A DNA stretch of 6,276 nucleotides from JANPBY01 sp031430645. GTDB taxonomy: Bacteria; Actinomycetota; Actinomycetes; DATJPE01. Location: contig JANPBY010000226.1 of the NCBI GenBank assembly GCA_031430645.1, forward strand, positions 1-6,276, written 5' to 3'. The notes beneath the pieces were generated by a model. That model searched no databases. It saw only the letters and a list, made by a program, of their open reading frames with translations, and was not told the DNA's origin. Made by a program: the position numbers and the translations under genes. Each line of letters starts with the position of its first letter. Position 1 is the first letter of the stretch. This document shows, piece after piece, positions 1-4,693 of this stretch.

Positions 1-18
1 GTACAACTCTGCGGACAT
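1..18 (-). CDS. Possible start of a minus-strand gene running out of the window (first six codons)
   Basis: On the minus strand an ATG at 18-16 opens a frame reading M-S-A-E-L-Y to the window edge. A GGAGGT sequence (plus-strand ACCTCC at 22-27) lies three bases upstream, a slightly short but usable ribosome-binding spacing. It lies 132 bases downstream of the acyltransferase stop and in the same direction, so it could be a third gene of that transcription unit. Six codons cannot identify a product, and the call rests only on the start and Shine-Dalgarno match. A chance match is quite possible. Confidence 0.3.
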
Positions 19-150
19 CGGACCTCCACGGGCAACGAGCAACTCTTCAACCCGGTATCGGCCGACCTTTGGGGCACCTTGATGCTTGGGTGACCACCTT
101 CGCCGCCGCCTGCCATGGAGGGGAAGGTCCTCGGACGCAGGTTCGGCGGT
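19..150. other. Short gap downstream of the acyltransferase gene
   Basis: This stretch separates the acyltransferase stop (minus strand) from the possible minus-strand start at position 18. No convincing coding frame, promoter or strong terminator hairpin was seen. A plus-strand frame is open from position 1 to a TGA at 91-93. It has no recognisable motif, so it could be the tail of a plus-strand gene or noise. A direct repeat GGTTC-GGC-GGTTC at 140-152 touches the acyltransferase stop codon and has no evident meaning. Confidence 0.4.
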
Positions 151-1179
151 TCAGTCGCTCTTGTCTGCGCGGTGCGCGCCGACCCACGTGTCGATGTCGG
201 CCCAAGCGTCTTGGAGCCAACCCGCGCGATCGGGACCGTTCGGAATCGCGTCGCGGGTGACGCCTCGCCAAGAGACCGTGAGCGTGTTGTCCTCAGGGAT
301 CGCATGCCAGAGATCGGAGACTGAGTCCAGGTCGTCGAGTCCGGTGTGCGCCACGAAGACGGCATCCGCGGTGGGGCAGGCGTCGAGCGCCGCGAGGGCA
401 CCGGCGGGCCTCGGCGGCAGCACGTACGTCAGAGCTTGTGCCCTCCGGGCGCCTTCGACGTTGCCGCGCGATCGCAGCCGTTCGATCGCGCGGATTCGCC
501 TGGCCTCGGTGAAGTTGCCGCCCTCGGGAAAGATCAGAAGGGCATCGCGCGGCCCCATGGTCGAGGCCAGCTCGGAGATGGCTCGGACGGGGTGGTCTGC
601 CTCGCCCGGGGTTGGACTGATGAACCGGTTTGGGAGCCGGTTCAGCATCACGTCGATGAAGGGGTCGAGCTGCAGGGTGTCCTTCAAGACGATGCGAGGG
701 CGTCGCTGGGCCACCGACATGATCTCGTGGGCCAGCAGGAATGAGTCGCCCGGCCCGGCATGCCTGGAGAGGAGGACCAAGGGGTTCGGGCGACCGGCGA
801 TGGTGCGGATGTCACGTCCAGGTTCCTCCACGATCTCCAGGCTGAACAGTCGCTCGGCCGCGGTGACCAGGAACCGAAGTGCCCACCCCAGCAGTTCGTA
901 GTGGAGGTCGATGAAGCGCGGGGAGTGCAGCTTGGCCCCGAACCCGCTGCCGACCCATAGGGCGAGCGCAGCGAGCAGGCCAGCCAGCTCCATGACGAGG
1001 TAGACCAGGCCGAAGGCGAGCAACCGAAGCGCCCGCCAGGAGCCCGGGAGGAACGGGGACACAGCCGCAGCCGCGATCGCGAGGAGCGGCAGGGTGATCA
1101 GGATCCAGAACGCGGTCACCATGACCAGGGGGGCGATCAGGATCCTGCGCAACCACCGAGGTGGGATCGGGAGATTCAC
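151..1179 (-). CDS. PlsC/LPLAT-type membrane acyltransferase (1-acyl-glycerol-3-phosphate acyltransferase-like)
   Basis: This 342-residue protein probably transfers an acyl chain to a lysophospholipid or related lipid at the cytoplasmic membrane. The N-terminus is hydrophobic (about residues 12-44 and 51-80, two or three membrane spans). The acyltransferase domain follows: the H-X4-D catalytic motif is HAGPGD at residues 140-145, an FPEG substrate-phosphate motif lies at 217-220 (followed by GNFT), and a proline-rich VLPPRPAG segment at 253-260 fits the fourth family motif. At 342 residues it is longer than a typical PlsC of about 240 residues, because of the membrane region and a C-terminal extension. 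The GTG start at 1179 is chosen because it overlaps the patatin stop by four bases (GTGA on the minus strand), with only a weak Shine-Dalgarno sequence, which suggests translational coupling. The acyl donor and acceptor cannot be read from the sequence. A role in glycolipid or ornithine-lipid acylation is an alternative. Confidence 0.88.
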   Translation of the reverse strand: MNLPIPPRWLRRILIAPLVMVTAFWILITLPLLAIAAAAVSPFLPGSWRALRLLAFGLVYLVMELAGLLAALALWVGSGFGAKLHSPRFIDLHYELLGWALRFLVTAAERLFSLEIVEEPGRDIRTIAGRPNPLVLLSRHAGPGDSFLLAHEIMSVAQRRPRIVLKDTLQLDPFIDVMLNRLPNRFISPTPGEADHPVRAISELASTMGPRDALLIFPEGGNFTEARRIRAIERLRSRGNVEGARRAQALTYVLPPRPAGALAALDACPTADAVFVAHTGLDDLDSVSDLWHAIPEDNTLTVSWRGVTRDAIPNGPDRAGWLQDAWADIDTWVGAHRADKSD

Positions 1180-2009
1180 GAAGGGCCGAGCTCTCGCTCG
1201 TCGAGATAGGTGGCCGCGGCGACGTACGAGCGCTCGATCCGGCCGACGACCTTGCTGAGATCGCGATAGCGCAGTTGGGACGGGTCGTTGTAGCGCAGCT
1301 GTTCGCCAGTGGGGAGCACGTGTGCGGTCACGTGCTCAGGGAGGGCCTCGAGGTCGCCAGCGAAGCGGTGACGGCGGGCGATCTCGAAGGCGACCAGGGC
1401 CACCTCCCAGGGTTTGGTCGGTGGGGTGAGCGGTTGTTCGATGCGCCCGACCTGGAGGACGTAGATCTCCGTGGCACCAAGCTCGACGGCCCGGCCAAGA
1501 GGGATGGAGTCGACCAGGCCGCCATCGAGGAAATGCTCGCCGTCGATCTCGACCGGGGGGAAGAGCCCTGGTACGGCGGAGGAGGCCATCACCGCTGGAA
1601 TGAGCGGACCGGAGTCGAAGTACCGCGCCTGCGCTTGCTCGATGCTGGCCGCGACGCACTGGAACGGCACCGTGAGTTGCTCGATGCGGTCGACGTGGAG
1701 GTGCTGGTGCAGGAGTCGTTTCAGCGCGGCGTTGCTCGTCACAGCCGTTCGGGTGCGCGCCAGGGTCTGCAGGCGCGAGTACACCGACCCCCCAAAGACG
1801 TCCGTGTCCTGGATCCCGGTCCAGATCTCGGCCAGCTGGTCGACCGCGGCGGGGCTGGGGTCGGCCGCGACCATCGCGCCGTTGATGGCCCCGATGCTCG
1901 TCCCGATCACGAGGTCGGGGCGGATCTGTCGTTCGACGAGAGCCTTCAGCATGCCGACCTCGTGAGCGCCTAGGTGCCCGCCGCCGCCCAAGACGAATGC
2001 TGTCGTCAC
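1176..2009 (-). CDS. Patatin-like phospholipase (serine lipid acyl hydrolase)
   Basis: This 277-residue protein is a patatin/RssA-type hydrolase expected to cleave acyl esters of phospholipids with a Ser-Asp dyad. The oxyanion-hole glycine loop is GGGGHLG at residues 8-14, the nucleophile elbow is GTSIG at 36-40 (Ser38), and the catalytic Asp is in DGG at 162-164. The conserved ASSAVPGLFPPV segment is at 142-153. The family often has an Arg in the glycine loop; here His-Leu occupies that place. No signal peptide or membrane span is visible, so it is probably cytoplasmic or peripheral. The frame is open upstream to 2096, but the GTG at 2009 is preferred: AGAGGTGG (plus-strand CCACCTCT, 2016-2023) sits six bases upstream, and the conserved glycine loop follows at once. 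It is the first gene of a pair with the PlsC-type acyltransferase, overlapping by four bases, so hydrolysis and re-acylation may be linked. Confidence 0.92.
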   Translation of the reverse strand: MTTAFVLGGGGHLGAHEVGMLKALVERQIRPDLVIGTSIGAINGAMVAADPSPAAVDQLAEIWTGIQDTDVFGGSVYSRLQTLARTRTAVTSNAALKRLLHQHLHVDRIEQLTVPFQCVAASIEQAQARYFDSGPLIPAVMASSAVPGLFPPVEIDGEHFLDGGLVDSIPLGRAVELGATEIYVLQVGRIEQPLTPPTKPWEVALVAFEIARRHRFAGDLEALPEHVTAHVLPTGEQLRYNDPSQLRYRDLSKVVGRIERSYVAAATYLDERELGPS

Positions 2010-2010
2010 G

Positions 2011-2020
2011 GGTGGCCACC
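2011..2020. promoter_or_regulatory. 10-bp perfect palindrome overlapping the patatin ribosome-binding site
   Basis: GGTGGCCACC is identical to its reverse complement. It contains half of the patatin Shine-Dalgarno sequence and ends one base from its GTG start. With no loop it is unlikely to form a stable hairpin. It could be a protein-binding operator or a coincidence of GC-rich sequence. Confidence 0.25.
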
Positions 2021-2056
2021 TCTGTTTCCTTCGAGTTCGCGGCGTGGTCGGTTTCG

Positions 2057-2073
2057 GGCGGCAACCTACCGCC
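2057..2073. promoter_or_regulatory. Inverted repeat and possible patatin promoter in the divergent region
   Basis: GGCGG (2057-2061) and CCGCC (2069-2073) form a 5-bp inverted repeat around a 7-base centre. The centre holds AACCTA (2063-2068), which is TAGGTT on the minus strand and fits the TANNNT -10 pattern used by actinobacterial housekeeping sigma factors. It lies about 54 bases upstream of the patatin GTG. The nearest -35-like element, TGGACA on the minus strand, is 21 bases away, which is too far. The assignment is therefore weak, but a repeat flanking a -10 element would suit an operator. Confidence 0.25.
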
Positions 2074-2136
2074 GCTCGCGCTCTGCCCCTGTCCACAGGC
2101 CTCTTCTGGGGGATTCCCGCGTGCTCGGTTGGCGCC

Positions 2137-2142
2137 TAGATT
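2137..2142 (+). promoter_or_regulatory. -10 element for leaderless transcription of the lipoprotein gene
   Basis: TAGATT matches the TANNNT -10 consensus and ends seven bases before the lipoprotein ATG at 2150, placing the expected transcription start at or next to the A of the start codon. No Shine-Dalgarno sequence is visible before this ATG. Both facts point to a leaderless mRNA, common in Actinobacteria. The -35 region is weak (TTCCCG near 2114-2119). Confidence 0.5.
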
Positions 2143-2149
2143 GGCGGTC

Positions 2150-2716
2150 ATGTCGGGGCCGGCGTCTGGACCAAGGGTGGTTGGCCGGTTCTCGGCCGGG
2201 CTCTGGGCGGTCGTGTTTCTTGCGGCTTGTACGTCGGGTGCCGGTACACCAGGAAGCCTTCCGCCCCCGAGCTCTCAGCCCAGCAGCACGTTGAGTCCAT
2301 CCAACACGCCGACCCCCGCTTCGAGTACGGACGCCGACAAGGCTGCCATCGAAGCCGCAGTCCGCGCCTACTTCACCGCCATGAATGTTGCCGTCATGAC
2401 TGGGGAAACGAACGAGTTCGAGGCGGTCATTCTTTCGGATTGCCCTTGTCGCAAGTTCGCGACTTCGGTGGCGGATCGCTTTGACGGTGGCTCATTGGTG
2501 GGAGCCAGGGTCGAACTCGAGACGGTCGAGGAGCGCCGCGCGTCCGCGGGAAGGGCCGTCGTGTCTGTCGCCTACCGGACGTCGGCCTACGTTGCCCTAA
2601 GTGACAACGGTAGTTCGGAGAGCTTCGACGCACATACCGTCAACAGCTCGCTAGTTCTCCTGAGAACGGAAGCAGGATGGTTGGTCCAGGCGGAGAACGT
2701 TTTGGAGCGCTTATGA
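2150..2716 (+). CDS. Secreted lipoprotein, DUF6318-like
   Basis: This 188-residue protein begins with a short basic N-terminus, a hydrophobic segment (about residues 15-26) and a lipobox LAAC with the lipidated Cys at residue 27, so it should be anchored on the outer face of the membrane. A Ser/Thr/Pro-rich linker covers about residues 28-60. The folded domain (about 62-188) starts with an AAVRAYFTAMN helix and has a Cys-Pro-Cys at 98-100, then alternating strand-like segments ending in GWLVQAENVLERL. This arrangement resembles the uncharacterised actinobacterial DUF6318 lipoproteins and, more broadly, NTF2/SnoaL-like folds. No catalytic residues are recognisable and the function is unknown. 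The ATG at 2150 is chosen because the signal peptide begins there and TAGATT lies at leaderless spacing. The frame stays open upstream to 1997, but that part overlaps the patatin gene and its control region. Its stop overlaps the next gene by four bases. Confidence 0.8.
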   Translation: MSGPASGPRVVGRFSAGLWAVVFLAACTSGAGTPGSLPPPSSQPSSTLSPSNTPTPASSTDADKAAIEAAVRAYFTAMNVAVMTGETNEFEAVILSDCPCRKFATSVADRFDGGSLVGARVELETVEERRASAGRAVVSVAYRTSAYVALSDNGSSESFDAHTVNSSLVLLRTEAGWLVQAENVLERL

Positions 2717-3552
2717 CCCGGCTACTCGTCCTCTTGGTGATGGCCGTCGCGGTCCTGGGTTCGCCGGTACAAGCTCGCGCCGCGGAGGCCTGCACTGGGG
2801 ATGTCTTCTGCGACGTGGATGGGAATGACGAGCTTGATGCGATCGTGGGGCGGGTGCTCATCCCGGCGGACGGGTTCGAGGGGGATCCGGGTATCCGCCA
2901 AGAAGCCGCCACCTGCGACGGATGCGCCTGGGCCATCACCCCTTCGTGCTCCGGCAACGACGAGGAGACTCAAAACGGCTGCAACGGATTCATTTCCAGG
3001 TGCCCTGCTCCCTCGTTGCGCTACGACGTCTTGCGCCGCCGGGCAGGGGAGACCGGTTTCACCTATGTCGGCTCCACCTGCGTCTACCCCGGCACCCCGC
3101 TGACCGTGGACGCGCTGACACCACAGGTCCGCGACCACTTCATCGACTTGCTGCCCGGCCAGGCACCGAGCTTCCAACCGGCAGGTGGGGCGCTGGTCAA
3201 CGTGCCCGCCCTCTTCGCCGCTGGACAACCGGCCTCTATCGGCCAAAACACCTTCGACCTAGCCGGCTTTGAGGTCGTGGTCACAGCCGATGCTCGCTGG
3301 ACGTGGGATTTCGGGGATGGGACGCGAAGCACGTACGACCGCCCAGGCGGGCCCTATCCCAACGACGACGTGTCCCACACCTACCGCACGAGCGACGATC
3401 GACGTGTGGTCGTGACGACCACGTGGGGCGGAACGTTTGTGGTGGACGGGCTCGGCCCGTTTCCCATCGCCGGCCCACCGGTGACTCAGGTCAGCCCGCC
3501 GATCGTGCTCGTCGTCCGCGGCGCGCGGTCGGAGCTGGTCGAGGGCGGCTGA
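2713..3552 (+). CDS. Secreted cysteine-rich PKD-domain protein of unknown function
   Basis: This 279-residue protein starts with a signal peptide (MTRLLVLLVMAVAVLGS, probable cleavage after ARA near residue 23). The mature region has eight Cys (residues 27, 33, 68, 71, 79, 90, 97, 123), an even number that could form disulfides outside the cell; C68-x2-C71 is the only close pair. An acidic DVDGNDELD stretch at 34-42 could bind calcium, but it does not match a full EF-hand or dockerin loop. The C-terminal part (about 185-270) carries the PKD hallmark WTWDFGDG at 196-203 and SHTYR at 221-225, then beta-strand-like sequence. PKD domains are immunoglobulin-like and usually mediate surface or carbohydrate contacts. 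No enzyme motif or sortase signal is seen. The ATG at 2713 overlaps the lipoprotein stop (ATGA), with GGAG five bases upstream. The frame is open to 2677, but only this start gives a clean signal peptide. It is likely a partner of the lipoprotein. Confidence 0.82.
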   Translation: MTRLLVLLVMAVAVLGSPVQARAAEACTGDVFCDVDGNDELDAIVGRVLIPADGFEGDPGIRQEAATCDGCAWAITPSCSGNDEETQNGCNGFISRCPAPSLRYDVLRRRAGETGFTYVGSTCVYPGTPLTVDALTPQVRDHFIDLLPGQAPSFQPAGGALVNVPALFAAGQPASIGQNTFDLAGFEVVVTADARWTWDFGDGTRSTYDRPGGPYPNDDVSHTYRTSDDRRVVVTTTWGGTFVVDGLGPFPIAGPPVTQVSPPIVLVVRGARSELVEGG

Positions 3553-3555
3553 CCT

Positions 3556-3593
3556 CCTGACCTTGCCTTCGGCGCGGCCGAAGGGGAGTCAGG
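3556..3593 (+). terminator. Two-part hairpin terminator after the lipoprotein/PKD unit
   Basis: An 8-bp perfect stem, CCTTCGGC (3566-3573) with GCCGAAGG (3577-3584), closes a GCG loop. It is extended by an outer perfect 6-bp stem, CCTGAC (3556-3561) with GTCAGG (3588-3593), across a small internal loop. It begins three bases after the PKD-protein TGA. No T-run follows, as is common for actinobacterial hairpin terminators. Because the hairpin is nearly symmetrical it could work on either strand. mRNA 3'-end protection is an alternative role. Confidence 0.75.
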
Positions 3594-3607
3594 TGTCGCG
3601 AACCCCT

Positions 3608-3635
3608 GGGACAGGTACCTCGGGTCCGATACCGT
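3608..3635 (+). promoter_or_regulatory. Possible promoter and operator of the stress operon
   Basis: GGGACA (3608-3613) and TACCGT (3630-3635) are separated by 16 bases, a plausible if imperfect -35/-10 pair. The spacer contains the 8-bp palindrome AGGTACCT (3613-3620), flanked by GGAC (3609-3612) and GTCC (3624-3627). A GGGAC half-site next to a universal stress protein gene recalls the DosR box, but only one half-site fits, so no specific regulator is assigned. Transcription would give a leader of about 55 bases containing a weak hairpin (CCCGG 3652-3656 with CCGGG 3664-3668). Confidence 0.3.
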
Positions 3636-3695
3636 CGCGTCGACGCCAGCGCCCGGATTCCCGCCGGGTTGCGGCTCTCGAGGAGAGGACCACCG

Positions 3696-4103
3696 ATGTC
3701 GACGATCGTCGTCGGGTACGTCGATACGCCCGAGGGCCGAGCGGCCCTGCGTCGCGGAGTCGAAGAAGCCAAGCTCCGCAACAGCCGTCTGCTGGTGGTG
3801 AACTCCAGCAAGGAAGGCCCCCAGAGCACCTCAGATGCCATAGCTGCCGATGACGTCCTCGTGCAGGCCCGCGAAGAGCTCACCGGCCTCGGGATCGACT
3901 ACGACGTCCGAGGCCTGGTCCGCGGGCTCGAGGTCGCTGAAGACGTCGTGGACGTGGCGCACGCCGAACAGGCCGATCTGTTGATCATCGGTCTTCGCCG
4001 TCGGAGTCCGGTCGGAAAGCTGATCCTGGGCAGCAATTCCCAACGGATCCTGCTTGACGCTGACTGTGCCGTCCTGGCCGTCAAGGCCGACCGAGACGAG
4101 TGA
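3696..4103 (+). CDS. Universal stress protein (UspA family)
   Basis: This 135-residue, single-domain USP is expected to be a cytoplasmic nucleotide-binding dimer. The N-terminal strand and Asp are in IVVGYVDTPEG (residues 4-14). The C-terminal ATP-loop region is IIGLRRRSPVGKLILGSNSQ (97-116). Aligned to the family pattern G-x2-G-x9-G-S/T, G99, G112 and S113 are kept, but the second Gly is Arg102. This RRRSPVGK form is frequent in actinobacterial USPs, and whether it binds ATP is uncertain. The ATG at 3696 is chosen because a strong AGGAGAGG (3681-3688) lies seven bases upstream; the frame is open to a TTG at 3669 without a good ribosome-binding site. Length is normal for single-domain USPs. 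It is the first gene of a three-gene unit, and its TGA overlaps the next gene's GTG by four bases. Confidence 0.93.
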   Translation: MSTIVVGYVDTPEGRAALRRGVEEAKLRNSRLLVVNSSKEGPQSTSDAIAADDVLVQAREELTGLGIDYDVRGLVRGLEVAEDVVDVAHAEQADLLIIGLRRRSPVGKLILGSNSQRILLDADCAVLAVKADRDE

Positions 4104-4693
4104 CGCTGCACACCCTGTGCCTCGCACAGGATCGGGATGCTGATGCGTTGCTGTCGAGCGACCCGTTCGCCTTGCTTGTGGGCATGCTGCTCGACCAGCA
4201 GTTCCCGATGGAACGCGCCTTCGCAGGTCCGTACCTCATCGCGAGTCGGGTGGGGACGCCGGACCGACTCGACCCAGCGGTCATCGTCACTATGGATCCT
4301 GGGGCTTTCCGTGCCCTGATGACCGGACCGCCCGCTGTGCACCGCTATCCGGGTTCCATGGGGGAACGGGTTCAGCAGCTCGCGGGGGTGGTGATGGAGA
4401 CCTACGGCGGCGACGCCAGCGCCGTGTGGGCCGAGGTCGGCAACGGAGCCGAGTTGCTCGCCCGGCTCGAGGATCTCCCCGGGTTCGGGGTCCAGAAGTC
4501 GCGGATCTTTGTCGCCCTGCTGGGCAAGCAGCTCGGAGTGAAACCCGAGGGCTGGCAGGCAGCCGCGGGGACTTACGGCGAGAGGGGCAGCAGGCGCTCG
4601 GTGGCCGACGTGCGCAACCCGAAGACCTTGGCCGAGGTTCGGGCGTTCAAGCAGGAGGCCAAGGCCGCTGCCCGGGCCGCTTCAACCGGTTGA
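4100..4693 (+). CDS. HhH-GPD family base-excision-repair-like protein
   Basis: This 197-residue protein matches the small actinobacterial HhH-GPD family related to endonuclease III and AlkA glycosylases. Visible features are the helix LLVGMLLDQQFPMERAF (25-41), equivalent to the QQ region of glycosylases, and the helix-hairpin-helix LPGFGVQKSRIF (126-137), which would contact DNA backbone. K133 lies close to the position of the Nth catalytic Lys but is shifted by one residue. The segment after it, LGVKPEGWQAAAG (145-157), shows no V-D-x-H motif, so the usual catalytic Asp is not seen. The protein has a single Cys (residue 7), so there is no iron-sulfur cluster of the Nth type. It may be a divergent glycosylase or a DNA-lesion binder. 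The C-terminus is Lys/Ala-rich. The GTG start overlaps the USP stop (GTGA); no strong Shine-Dalgarno sequence is seen, which suggests translational coupling. The product is presumably nucleoid-associated. Confidence 0.82.
   Translation: MTLHTLCLAQDRDADALLSSDPFALLVGMLLDQQFPMERAFAGPYLIASRVGTPDRLDPAVIVTMDPGAFRALMTGPPAVHRYPGSMGERVQQLAGVVMETYGGDASAVWAEVGNGAELLARLEDLPGFGVQKSRIFVALLGKQLGVKPEGWQAAAGTYGERGSRRSVADVRNPKTLAEVRAFKQEAKAAARAASTG

Noticed and set aside
86..901. Long plus-strand open frame opposite the acyltransferase gene
   Set aside because: It has no recognisable domain, and it lies antisense to a frame with clear HX4D and FPEG motifs. Long antisense frames are expected in GC-rich DNA.
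1161..1973. Plus-strand open frame of about 270 codons opposite the patatin gene
   Set aside because: The minus-strand patatin motifs and ribosome-binding site are unambiguous. The plus-strand product is acidic low-information sequence without family features.
1336..2151. Second minus-strand frame of about 270 codons over the patatin gene
   Set aside because: Its product is Arg/Pro/Gly-rich, typical of an off-frame reading of GC-rich coding DNA, and it is incompatible with the patatin frame.
2741..2840. EF-hand or dockerin-type calcium loop in the PKD protein (DVDGNDELD)
   Set aside because: Spacing of acidic residues does not fit the 12-residue loop, and no second loop is present.
4426..4689. 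Upstream extension of the phosphatase gene into the HhH-GPD gene
   Set aside because: The extension reads as Arg/Gly-rich off-frame sequence over a recognised HhH-GPD coding region; the GAF domain begins only after 4690.
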